DNA from: an uncultured Phycisphaerales bacterium
GTDB taxonomy: Bacteria; Planctomycetota; Phycisphaerae; WQYP01
DNA: 64,000 nucleotides
Assembly: GCA_903845195.1 (NCBI GenBank)
Contig: CAIMWO010000052.1
Coordinates: forward strand, 1 to 64,000
Direction: 5' to 3'
Numbering within the stretch: position 1 is the stretch's first letter; each line of letters begins with the position of its first letter. A program made the translations under genes and the position numbers. Of this stretch, positions 7,961-15,556 are shown piece after piece. The notes below the pieces were generated by a model. That model was not told where the DNA came from. It made no database searches and worked only from the letters and a program-made list of their open reading frames with translations.

Positions 7961-9928
7961 TTATCCGACCAGCGCCTTGGCTTTGGCGAGGATGTCGGCA
8001 TCGCTGAGGTGGACGTAGGCCAGCACGTCTTCCGGGGTCTTGCCGGACTTGGGGAAATTCTGGACGTACATGCTGTCCACTTTCACTTTGCCGGTCTTGG
8101 CGGCGATCTCAGCAATTTCGCTGCCGAGGCCGCCGGTGTAATTGTCTTCCACGACGAGGACGGGCCCGCCCTCGGCGAGTTTGAGCAGCTCTTCCACATT
8201 GAACGGCAGGCAATAGGCGTCGACGAGCGTCAGATCAACCCCGGCGGCTTCGAGATCCTTGGCGATCTTGAGGACGGTGTGGATGAGATAGCCGTTGGTG
8301 GCGATCGTGAGCTTTTTACCCTTTCCGGCTCCCTTCTTGAGTACCTTGAATTGGCCGAAGGGGAAGGTTTCTGTTTCGGGGTAGATCACGGTGGTATCGG
8401 CGCGGAGGGCCCGCAGGTAGACGGCGCTGGGCCACTCGGCCATTTCGAGCACCATGTTATACGTGGATGGTCCGTCGCAGGGGGTCAGGACGGTGATCGC
8501 CGGGTTGCCGCGATGGTCCTTAGCGTGGGAGAGGGCGCGGGTGAAGGCGACGTCGACGAGGGCCATTTGGGAGGGGCCGTCGGCGGCGAGGGTGACGCCG
8601 GTGTGGGTGCCGACGAGTTTGATGTTGCTGCCGCCGATGAGGGCCATTTCGAGCTGGTCATAGCCGCGGACGATGAACTTGCCGAAGGTGCTGACGAACG
8701 GGATTTTTCCGCCGGCGGCCATACCGGCGGCGGCGGAGACCATATTCTGTTCGGCGATGCGGCATTCAAAGAAGTGGGTGGGGTGGTTCTTGGCAAAGTC
8801 GATGGAGTAGGTGGAGTTTTTGACGTCGGCGTCGAGGCCGACGACGTTGGGGTTGCTGCTGCCGAGGGCGTCGAGTGCGAGGCCGAAGGCGCGACGCGGC
8901 GAAAGTTTTTTCTTGGTGTAGAGGGCTTCGGTGAGTTTGTGTTTTTCGGCGGCTTCCTTAAGGGTGGGGGCCTTGGTCGCATGACGGTGTGCGGTCGGAT
9001 GCAGCGGGGGATGGACGCGGAGCATGCGTTCGGTATCGGCGGGGGCGACTTTGCTTACGCCGAGATCCTCGCCAGTGCGATCGAGTTCGGCCAGGACGTT
9101 GGGAAGATCTTTTTCGGTGACGGGCGTGCCGTGATGGCCGAGGCCTTGTTGCGAGGCGGCGCCCCAACCTTTGACGGTTTTGGCGATGATGGCCAGGGGG
9201 CGGCCGGCGACCATGGCTTCGGTGCGTTGTTTGAGGGCGTTGACGATGGCGGTGGGATTGTGACCATCGACGATCACCGGTTTCCAGCCGAAGGCTTCGG
9301 CTTTGGCGGCGAGGGCGTCAGCGGTTTGGGCGGGGGCAACGTAATCGGACTGGGCGATTTCATTGCAGTTGAAGATGGCCACGACGCTGGTGAGTTTCTG
9401 TTCGGCGATGAAATCCATGGCTTCCCAGATCTGGCCTTCGCGGCTTTCGCCGTCGCCGATGATGCAATAAATAAGTTTGCCGTGATGGTCGACCTTGGCG
9501 GCGGCGGCCAGGCCGGCGGAGACGGAGAGGCCTTGTCCGAGGGAGCCGGTGGCGGCATCAAAGAAGGGGAAGCCGCACTGGGGATTGGGGTGGCCATCGA
9601 CGGGGCTGTGGATATCGCGGAGGGTGAGCAGATCGTGTTCGTCCATGATCTTGGCTTTGCCGTGGAGGTAGATGGAGACGCCGATATCGGCGCAGGCGGC
9701 ATAGACGATGGGAACGGCGTGGCCTTCGGAAAGCATGAGGCGATCGGCGCCGTGGTGCTGGGGGTTTTCGGGATCCCAGCGCATCTGTTGGTACATCAGA
9801 ATGGTGATGATGTGGGCGAGCGAGAGGGCCGTGGAGGGGTGGCCGCTACCGGCGGCGGTAGTCGAGCGGACCGCGAGCTTGCCGATCTGGAGCGCCTTGG
9901 CATGAACGATCTGATCAAATGTGGGCAT
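7961..9928 (-). CDS. tkt: Transketolase
   Basis: Transfers two-carbon ketol units between sugar phosphates in the non-oxidative pentose phosphate pathway, using thiamine diphosphate and Mg2+. The 655-residue length is typical. The N-terminal PP domain shows GSGHPSTALSL, EGHAVPIVYAA and the ThDP motif GDGESREGQIWEAMDF. The central pyrimidine-binding domain begins near residue 330 (SPRRAFGLAL) with the catalytic Glu in CRIAEQNMVSAAAG, and a C-terminal transketolase domain follows. It is a single gene divergent from the next one, with a hairpin terminator behind it. Together with araA-B-D it completes arabinose assimilation, since it consumes D-xylulose 5-phosphate. Confidence 0.93.
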   Translation of the reverse strand: MPTFDQIVHAKALQIGKLAVRSTTAAGSGHPSTALSLAHIITILMYQQMRWDPENPQHHGADRLMLSEGHAVPIVYAACADIGVSIYLHGKAKIMDEHDLLTLRDIHSPVDGHPNPQCGFPFFDAATGSLGQGLSVSAGLAAAAKVDHHGKLIYCIIGDGESREGQIWEAMDFIAEQKLTSVVAIFNCNEIAQSDYVAPAQTADALAAKAEAFGWKPVIVDGHNPTAIVNALKQRTEAMVAGRPLAIIAKTVKGWGAASQQGLGHHGTPVTEKDLPNVLAELDRTGEDLGVSKVAPADTERMLRVHPPLHPTAHRHATKAPTLKEAAEKHKLTEALYTKKKLSPRRAFGLALDALGSSNPNVVGLDADVKNSTYSIDFAKNHPTHFFECRIAEQNMVSAAAGMAAGGKIPFVSTFGKFIVRGYDQLEMALIGGSNIKLVGTHTGVTLAADGPSQMALVDVAFTRALSHAKDHRGNPAITVLTPCDGPSTYNMVLEMAEWPSAVYLRALRADTTVIYPETETFPFGQFKVLKKGAGKGKKLTIATNGYLIHTVLKIAKDLEAAGVDLTLVDAYCLPFNVEELLKLAEGGPVLVVEDNYTGGLGSEIAEIAAKTGKVKVDSMYVQNFPKSGKTPEDVLAYVHLSDADILAKAKALVG

Positions 9929-10067
9929 GTGAAAAATCCTTCAGGCAAAAAAAAGTGTACGAAGAAAATGTGGGGGCAATCATAGCGGCTTTTGCCGGGC
10001 CTGACAAAATGGCGGGTCGGGTACGGGACGCTCGTTTTTGCCCGCCGCCTCGTGATACAATGTGGGG

Positions 10068-10670
10068 ATGCGTGACCTCTTGCGAGTTGGTGGATGGCGT
10101 CGAAGCATCGTGAAAACGCTGTGGCTGTTGCTTTGCGTGGCCGGGCCGGTTTGCGCCCAGGAGGCCTCGAGCGATTGGTTTCAGTCGGTCCGAACCGCGC
10201 CGCCCAGTTCGCTGGGTGCCATGGGTATGCGGTCGGAGGATACGCGGTCGAAGCCGTCGATGTTCGACAGCCCCGCGGTGATTCTGCGCGACAACGTCGA
10301 TCTCGACGCGGTCGTCCGCGATATTTCCGGTGAAGCGTCAATCGATCTGCGTGATACGATTGAAGAGCATTTCATCAACGACATGTCTTCCGCGTCGTTT
10401 TCACTGTTTCGCGACCGCTTTGCCGGCTCTGCGATCGACTTGCGGCAACCTTACGAGCGCACGAACAACGCGTCGGCGCCGGTCTTGATCGGCCCGGACA
10501 GTATGCGTGCTTCTTCGCTCATGGTCGACTCATCGGCAGTCAGTGCGGCCAACAGTTTTGATGTGCCCGTCAGCGGGTCGGCATTCATTGTGATTGCGGT
10601 GGGGGTTGGGGTGTTGATTGCTGCGGCGATTGCTTTGATGGTGTACGGTTTTCGCAGCCGGGCCGCCTGA
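10068..10670 (+). CDS. Hypothetical secreted protein with a C-terminal membrane anchor
   Basis: About 200 residues. The N-terminus (MRDLLRVGGWRRSIVK, then TLWLLLCVAGPVCA) is a signal peptide with probable cleavage before QEASS. The C-terminus has one transmembrane helix (FIVIAVGVGVLIAAAIALMVY) followed by FRSRAA, so most of the protein would lie outside the cytoplasm. The middle is acidic and Ser/Asp-rich with no recognisable domain. A GTG at 10062 is in frame, but the ATG at 10068 is the more usual choice. GATACAAT a few bases upstream resembles a -10 box, which would leave a very short leader or a leaderless mRNA. Function unknown; it looks like a stand-alone gene. Confidence 0.65.
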   Translation: MRDLLRVGGWRRSIVKTLWLLLCVAGPVCAQEASSDWFQSVRTAPPSSLGAMGMRSEDTRSKPSMFDSPAVILRDNVDLDAVVRDISGEASIDLRDTIEEHFINDMSSASFSLFRDRFAGSAIDLRQPYERTNNASAPVLIGPDSMRASSLMVDSSAVSAANSFDVPVSGSAFIVIAVGVGVLIAAAIALMVYGFRSRAA

Positions 10671-10695
10671 GCCCGCGGGCTCACTCCACGGCCTG

Positions 10696-10856
10696 GGCTC
10701 TGTCTGAAAACTCGGACGGGATCGTCTTTCGTGCCAGGCCGGCCGTCTGCTGCGTCCTCGGACCTCAGAATACTTACAAGTATGCTTCGGTCCTGCGTCC
10801 TTGCATCCGGCCGGCCTGGCCCAAAATCCGACCGCGCCGCGTTTTCAGACAGAGCC
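10696..10856. repeat. 161-bp imperfect palindrome at a convergent gene junction
   Basis: The outer arms GGCTCTGTCTGAAAAC (10696-10711) and GTTTTCAGACAGAGCC (10841-10856) are perfect 16-bp complements. Nested inside, GCCAGGCCGGCC (from 10733) pairs with GGCCGGCCTGGC (to 10820), and a near-palindrome ATACTTACAAGTAT marks the centre. The whole element can fold into one long, interrupted hairpin. It fills the gap between the end of a plus-strand gene (10670) and a minus-strand gene (10863), so it may act as a bidirectional terminator. Its size and terminal repeats also fit a non-coding mobile palindrome of the MITE or large REP kind. Confidence 0.75.
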
Positions 10857-10862
10857 TGTCAT

Positions 10863-12026
10863 TCAGGCCGGCTCTTCAAAATGCATGCTGACGGTATCCA
10901 TGGCGTGGTCGAGGCTGGTGTCTTGGTCGGCCAGGACGGCTTTGGCGGCCGTGCGGATGCGATCCTTCATCGGCGGATCGGTGATGTATTCGACGGGGGA
11001 TTTGCCATCGATGCGCGCCAGCAGGAGCGCTCCAAGCAGTTGTCCGCCGAGGGCTTCGGCGGAGTTGACGAGCGAGCGGTCCGCGGTGTGGCGGTAGGTT
11101 TGCCAGAAGGCGTCGGCCAAGAGCATGAGGGGCCGCCATTTTTTGCCGTGATAGAAACCTTTGAGCAGCAGGTGATTGACCAGTGTGGCCACATCGAAGG
11201 CGGGATGTCCGTAGAAGGCGACTTCAAAATCGAGGAGCACCAGGTGGGCCAAGGCAAACGCCGGCGCCTTTGCTTCCGGCCCCTGGTCCTTGATCGCGGG
11301 CCCCTCTTTCTCCGGCACTAGGAACATATTCTTGGGCGAAAAATCGCCATGAATGAGGCACATTTTGGCGGCCAGGAGTTTGTCGGCCAGTGTGCGGATG
11401 ATCGGCGCGACATCCGCGTGTTGCTGGGCGGTGGTGAGCAGGTAGGGTTCGGTGCGTTGCTGGATGAAGAGTTTGGGATCGCCGTAGCGCTTGGCCATGG
11501 CTGCGTCGTTGATCGTGGATGAATGTAGGAACGCCAGGAGCATGCCGGCGTGATTGGCCGCGGCGATTCCGCCGCCGCCGGCCTCGCCGGTGAGCAGCGC
11601 CTTCTTCCAGAGGATCGAACCGGTGGGGGCCGCATTGATCGCCAGGATGTAGTTGGGTTCGTCAAACCAGAGCACTTCGGGCACGCTGCCGGCGGGGAGC
11701 AATTCGGTCAGCAGTTGCAGGCAATCACGCTCGACCAGGACGCGGTCGATATCGACCAGCCATTCGGCTTCGGTGCGGAACTTCGGCAGCGGTTGCTTGA
11801 GGACGAAGCAGGCGCCTTCATTGGCGCGGTGATCGGGCTTGCCCAGTTTGATCTGGCCGGGCGTGCGCATGTCGGTGCCGATCTTGGCGCCGGCGGCGGT
11901 ATCGAAAATTTTCAACACCACATTGGCGACGCCGCCGGAAAGCGATTGCACCAGGATTTCTCCCTGCGACGCGCGGTCGGCGGCGCGGAGATAGTCGATG
12001 ACGTTTTGTTCGGACAGTTCGATCAA
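10863..12026 (-). CDS. Aminoglycoside phosphotransferase-fold kinase, MtnK-like
   Basis: A small-molecule kinase of about 387 residues in the APH/choline kinase fold. The Brenner box LIHGDFSPKNMF holds the catalytic Asp and the Mg-binding Asn, and LLDFEVAFYGHPAFDVA provides the second metal Asp. The N-lobe has GGVANVVLKIF and VLKQPLPKFR with the ATP-binding lysine, and the spacing resembles 5-methylthioribose kinase, so a sugar-kinase role is plausible. I cannot fix the substrate. The start must be TTG at 12024-12026, because TAG lies two codons upstream and no early ATG exists. It begins four bases after the vapC-like stop and so is likely co-transcribed with the toxin pair. Confidence 0.7.
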   Translation of the reverse strand: MIELSEQNVIDYLRAADRASQGEILVQSLSGGVANVVLKIFDTAAGAKIGTDMRTPGQIKLGKPDHRANEGACFVLKQPLPKFRTEAEWLVDIDRVLVERDCLQLLTELLPAGSVPEVLWFDEPNYILAINAAPTGSILWKKALLTGEAGGGGIAAANHAGMLLAFLHSSTINDAAMAKRYGDPKLFIQQRTEPYLLTTAQQHADVAPIIRTLADKLLAAKMCLIHGDFSPKNMFLVPEKEGPAIKDQGPEAKAPAFALAHLVLLDFEVAFYGHPAFDVATLVNHLLLKGFYHGKKWRPLMLLADAFWQTYRHTADRSLVNSAEALGGQLLGALLLARIDGKSPVEYITDPPMKDRIRTAAKAVLADQDTSLDHAMDTVSMHFEEPA

Positions 12027-12029
12027 GGT

Positions 12030-12440
12030 CTACGGCTCGTAACGTTTGATATCAGCGAATTTGTCGAGGTCACGGTCGAAGGAGACGGGACGGATGCCCA
12101 GCGCATGCGATTGAGCCGCCAGCAGGCAGTCGACGAAGCTGATGTTGGTGCGTGCAAAGCGGTTGAGGCCATCTGCGAGCATGTCATGATCCAGTGTTTC
12201 CACGCCCGTGCTGTTGATGACGGTCAAGAGATGCGAAGCGGTTTCCTCGCGCGGGACCTGATAGAAGGATTGCAGCGTAAATACCACTTCGGCGATGATC
12301 CATGGTGTCAGCAAAAGGCGGCACTCATTCGCCGCTGCTGCTTGAAAAACCGCCTGGGCTCGGCGGAGATGGTCGGGATGATCTCCCGTGATAAATCGGA
12401 GAATGATGTTGGCATCAAGAAGATATCGGGGAGAGTTCAT
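12030..12440 (-). CDS. vapC: PIN-domain ribonuclease toxin, VapC-like
   Basis: A 136-residue PIN-domain protein. It starts with YLLDANIILRFITGDHP (first catalytic Asp), has the central Glu in IAEVVFTLQSFY, and later acidic residues in SFVDCLLAAQSHALG and VSFDRDLDKF. Four conserved acidic residues would coordinate Mg2+ for RNA cleavage. The ATG at 12438-12440 overlaps the stop of the upstream AbrB-type gene in an ATGA arrangement, the normal layout of a type II toxin-antitoxin operon. An upstream in-frame extension to 12473 is rejected because it runs inside the antitoxin frame. Confidence 0.88.
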   Translation of the reverse strand: MNSPRYLLDANIILRFITGDHPDHLRRAQAVFQAAAANECRLLLTPWIIAEVVFTLQSFYQVPREETASHLLTVINSTGVETLDHDMLADGLNRFARTNISFVDCLLAAQSHALGIRPVSFDRDLDKFADIKRYEP

Positions 12441-12694
12441 CGGTGTTTCTTTGGCATGTTGCGCGCGGCCCAAGCGTGTTCGGCGGCCTGTCGCATTTCC
12501 TGCACCGATGGCGCGGGGCCTCGCCTTTGCAGAATGCCCGCGAGATCGAGAATCGACTTAACGGGTTTGAGTTGAACTGTACCATCGGCAAGCTGCTCGA
12601 TTTGCACTTCGTTGCCAGCAGCAAGCTTCCACCGCCGGCGGTAGGCCACCGGAATCGTTACCTGTCCTTTACTGCTGATCGTCGCCTTATTCAT
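12437..12694 (-). CDS. vapB: AbrB/SpoVT-type antitoxin, VapB-like
   Basis: An 85-residue protein with an N-terminal swapped-hairpin DNA-binding domain: MNKATISSKGQVTIP, then YRRRWKLAAGNEVQI. The C-terminal tail (LAGILQRRGPAPSVQEMRQAAEHAW) would wrap round and block the PIN toxin. It is the first gene of the VapBC-type pair, its stop overlaps the toxin start by four bases, and the complex normally represses its own promoter, which should lie just above 12694. The ATG at 12692-12694 agrees with the family N-terminus. Confidence 0.88.
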   Translation of the reverse strand: MNKATISSKGQVTIPVAYRRRWKLAAGNEVQIEQLADGTVQLKPVKSILDLAGILQRRGPAPSVQEMRQAAEHAWAARNMPKKHR

Positions 12695-12741
12695 GATATT
12701 CACTTTACAATTATGAAATGTAAAGTCAAATGAATAATGCT

Positions 12742-13137
12742 TTACCCCATATTGGCGCCGGGCAACTGGCGGATTTTGACGCGCGAGGGGGTCACGGTGT
12801 AGAGGCGGCGGGGGGTGAGGCGTTTGTATCGCTCGAACAGGCGGTCGATGGCGGGGCCCTGATCGTGCAGCACGGCGGGGTCGTCGAGCAGCAGCACGAT
12901 CACGCCGGCGAAGGGGACTTTTTCTTCGTAGAGTTTGCTGACGAATTCGGTATCGGTGGTCAGCAGGTTCCACTGTTTCTTGGCCAGCACTTTGCAGAGG
13001 TCGGCCGGAGAGTTGCCGAGCGTTTCGGGCGCATCGGTCTCGGCGGACAGTTCGAGAACCGTGTGGCAGACCTGTTCGTGTTTGATCATGGCCTCTTGGG
13101 CAGCGGGATGGACAGCACCATGGACGAGAAACCGCAT
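12742..13137 (-). CDS. PIN-like protein of the DUF5615/Mut7-C type
   Basis: A 131-residue hypothetical protein. MRFLVHGAV at the N-terminus, LLTTDTEFVSKLYEEKVPFAG in the middle and VIVLLLDDP resemble the PIN-like fold of DUF5615/Mut7-C proteins, in which TxDxDF-type acidic residues are conserved. The expected N-terminal DxxL (as in FLxDENL) appears as a His-containing variant, so nuclease activity is uncertain. It lies directly upstream of the VapBC-like pair on the same strand (gap of 47 bases), which may reflect a second toxin-like unit. Confidence 0.55.
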   Translation of the reverse strand: MRFLVHGAVHPAAQEAMIKHEQVCHTVLELSAETDAPETLGNSPADLCKVLAKKQWNLLTTDTEFVSKLYEEKVPFAGVIVLLLDDPAVLHDQGPAIDRLFERYKRLTPRRLYTVTPSRVKIRQLPGANMG

Positions 13138-13170
13138 GAGAGCTCCGATCTTCGAGTGTTAAATCACCAT

Positions 13171-14034
13171 TTACCGGCACGTTGCCGCGCACAGGGAGAC
13201 ATTATGCACACGATGAATCCGTACGCCACGGCGGACGGCCATGAGGGTGGCGGCGGCGGTGGCGGCGTCCCGTTCGTGAATATTTGTGGGGGACATTTTT
13301 CGAAGCGCTTCGAGGACTTGTTCGAACTCGTGTTTCCATTGGGGATCGGGTGGGGGGGTGGTCAGAAAGCGTTTGCGGGAGAGGCCGAGGACGACTTCGA
13401 CGCCGAGGTCGCGCAAGTTTGCGGCGGCCAGTGCGAGGCGCCAGTTGTCGGCCATGGTTTTGCCGAAGCCGACGCCGGGATCAATGGCGATGCGGCTGCG
13501 TGGGATGCCGGCTTGTATTGCGGCGTCGATGCGCTGGGAGAGGTAGCGTTTGACGGTGGCGAGGATTTGCGGATCGTCGGTGGGGGGATTGTCAGGGAAG
13601 CTTGGGCCGATATGCATCAGCACGATTGCGCCCTGGCCGGCCGCGACCGCCGGGAGAAGCTGGGCATCGTGCGTGCCGGCGGAGATGTCGTTGATGTTTT
13701 TCGCCCCGGCGGCGAGGCTTTTCATTGCCACGTCTGCAGAGCGCGTGTCAACCGATACGGTCACGGTGCTCGCGAGTTTCTGCAGGACGGGCTCGATGCG
13801 TTGCCATTGCTGGGCTGCATCTACGGGTTGTACGCCGGCGCGAAAGAAGCTTGAGGCTTCGGCGCCCAGGTCGAGGATTGCGGCGCCATCGTGGAGCAGT
13901 TGCTGTGCCTGGCGCAGGGCTGCGGCGGGATCGAGGAATTGTCCGCCATCGGAGAAGGAGTTGGGCGTGATGTTAAGCACGCCGATCCAGGCCGGATGGG
14001 TGGTGAGGGAGTCCCAGCGAAAAGGCATTTTCAT
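13171..14034 (-). CDS. folP: Dihydropteroate synthase-like protein
   Basis: Makes 7,8-dihydropteroate from p-aminobenzoate and hydroxymethyl-dihydropterin pyrophosphate in folate synthesis. The 287-residue TIM-barrel protein carries most family motifs: GVLNITPNSFSDGG, VSVDTRS, KNINDISAG, IDPGVGFGK, GLSRKRF and a C-terminal RVHNV. Two departures are visible. The second loop reads EASSFFRAG where ESTRPG is usual, removing the Thr-Arg pair that holds p-aminobenzoate, and the canonical RVHDV is RVHNV. It may therefore be a divergent FolP or a paralogue with altered substrate. No other folate gene is adjacent, and the start codon has no strong ribosome binding site. Confidence 0.8.
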   Translation of the reverse strand: MKMPFRWDSLTTHPAWIGVLNITPNSFSDGGQFLDPAAALRQAQQLLHDGAAILDLGAEASSFFRAGVQPVDAAQQWQRIEPVLQKLASTVTVSVDTRSADVAMKSLAAGAKNINDISAGTHDAQLLPAVAAGQGAIVLMHIGPSFPDNPPTDDPQILATVKRYLSQRIDAAIQAGIPRSRIAIDPGVGFGKTMADNWRLALAAANLRDLGVEVVLGLSRKRFLTTPPPDPQWKHEFEQVLEALRKMSPTNIHERDAATAAATLMAVRRGVRIHRVHNVSLCAATCR

Positions 14035-14079
14035 GCGGGCAGTATACCGTCGCGGTCATCGGCTGTTATCGCCGGACGT

Positions 14080-14508
14080 TTATCCCCGCCGCCAGCCGAT
14101 CCAGAACGCCATTGCCGCGCTGAAGGCGTGGAGGAGCAAGCGGAATCCGGCGAGGCCGAAGAAATGCTGAATGAAATAGCTCAGCGAGTTGTCGGCCACG
14201 AACGGCCAGCATGCCCATTCGGTAAGCACACCGGCGGGGATGGCGACGAGCAGCGCGATTGCGCCGAGGATTACGCTACCCCGCTTGTTCACTGCTGCTA
14301 CGCACAAACCTGTGCCGAGGCCCACCAGGGGGAGCGCGTAGAATCCGGATGGTACCCCCAGTTTCGCGGCCCCTGCGCCGAGGGCTGCGCCCACGATGGC
14401 CAGCGCGCAGGCGAGCGGAAATTGAAAAACTTCGCCCCAGGAAGGTTCGTTTTGCGTGGCGGGGGATTGCGGCGGGTTGGTCGGCGGCGTTGGCGTTGGG
14501 TTGGTCAT
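14080..14508 (-). CDS. Small integral membrane protein with a proline-rich N-terminus
   Basis: About 142 residues. The first 24 are Thr/Pro-rich (MTNPTPTPPTNPPQSPAT). The rest is hydrophobic with about four transmembrane helices (LACALAIVGAALGAGAAKLG, LPLVGLGTGLCVAA, VILGAIALLVAIPAGVL, LLLHAFSAAMAFWIGW). GGAG sits six bases before the ATG at 14506-14508. No family is recognised. It lies 45 bases upstream of the folP-like gene on the same strand and may be co-transcribed with it. Confidence 0.6.
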   Translation of the reverse strand: MTNPTPTPPTNPPQSPATQNEPSWGEVFQFPLACALAIVGAALGAGAAKLGVPSGFYALPLVGLGTGLCVAAVNKRGSVILGAIALLVAIPAGVLTEWACWPFVADNSLSYFIQHFFGLAGFRLLLHAFSAAMAFWIGWRRG

Positions 14509-14857
14509 GCGCGGCTCCAATGGGAGAATCGCTCCATTGCACGGCGGTAGGGCGGGGCTGTCAAATCATGAGCCAATTGGAGATGGTCAAGGACCAATGA
14601 CGGCGTCAATGAGTGATGGGATTTGCCTGAAAAAGTAGAGGAACCTGGGGGACCGAAGGGTCGAATAGTTGCCTCGCGTGCTGAATATCCTACAATGTCA
14701 TCCATTAATAGTCGGCAGCGCTGCGGAATCATTCGCGGAAGCTTTGGATTACTTGTTCAGCGCAGAGCTCTAGAATCGCCCCGTCGGATCGCCGACGAGG
14801 AGCGGCCCCTGCTTGCCGAGCACGGCTGTTTGAAAATTGATTAGGACGTAAGTCGCT
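14509..14857 (+). promoter_or_regulatory. Leader and promoter region of the EIIA/Ehr operon
   Basis: This region separates a minus-strand gene from the large plus-strand operon and must contain its promoter. TAGAAT at about 14771-14776 could be a -10 box, but no good -35 lies at the right distance. A hairpin CGTCGG-ATCG-CCGACG (14782-14797) falls in the presumed 5' leader. The ribosome binding site of the first gene is weak (TAGGA about 13 bases before the ATG). Confidence 0.35.
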
Positions 14858-15556
14858 ATGAATCTTACAGTTAAAGAGGCTGCGAAGCTTCTCAATACAA
14901 CGGAAAACAAGATCTATCGCCTGATCAGCGATGAGCATCTTCCTGCCTACCGGGTGGAAGATAAGTACCGTCTGAACCGCGTGGAATTGCTGGAATGGGC
15001 GACCTCGCGCGGCATGAAAGTTTCCCCTGAAATATTTCGCGGTAATGAAGAACCGGTTCCGTCTGAGCTGCTCGCACAATCGTTGCAGCGTGGGGGCCAG
15101 ATCGCGGACCTCGACGCGCCCGACAAGCGAGCCGTGCTGCGGGCGGTGTGCGATCGCATCGTCCTACCCGCGGGTGTCAATCGCGATGATCTTTATAGTG
15201 TGCTGCTGGCGCGCGAGACGCTGGGCTCGACCGCCATCGGCAACGGCATCGCCATTCCGCATCCGCGCGGTCCGATCATCATGGGGGTGCAGGATCCCGA
15301 AGTGACGCTGGTGTATTTGCGGAACCCGATCGACTTCGGCGCGGTGGACGGCCAGCCGGTGAGTATTCTTTTCGTGATCGTCTCGCCGTCGGTGCGGTAC
15401 CACCTGAATCTGCTCAGTCATCTGATGTATGCGCTACAGGATGCGGACTTTCAGGCGTTGCTGGCGGCGCGGGCATCGGCCGAGCAGATCGTCAAGCAGG
15501 TCGTTGCGGTGGAAACCCGCCTGGCCGGGGGCGGCGCCAAAGGAGCGGCGACGTGA
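14858..15556 (+). CDS. HTH-PTS EIIA fusion protein, probable regulator of the downstream complex
   Basis: A 232-residue two-domain protein. Residues 1-50 form an excisionase/MerR-type winged helix (MNLTVKEAAKLLNTTENKIY, then AYRVEDKYRLNR). Residues about 75-225 form a PTS EIIA domain of the mannitol/fructose/Ntr type, with the phosphorylatable His135 in GNGIAIPHPRG. No EIIB or EIIC is present, so sugar transport is unlikely. By analogy with PtsN-type proteins it would sense phosphoryl state and regulate. Its TGA overlaps the GTG of the next gene (GTGA), which couples it to the membrane complex. This suggests that phosphorelay or nutrient status tunes the pump, either directly or by transcription. 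Confidence 0.85.
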   Translation: MNLTVKEAAKLLNTTENKIYRLISDEHLPAYRVEDKYRLNRVELLEWATSRGMKVSPEIFRGNEEPVPSELLAQSLQRGGQIADLDAPDKRAVLRAVCDRIVLPAGVNRDDLYSVLLARETLGSTAIGNGIAIPHPRGPIIMGVQDPEVTLVYLRNPIDFGAVDGQPVSILFVIVSPSVRYHLNLLSHLMYALQDADFQALLAARASAEQIVKQVVAVETRLAGGGAKGAAT

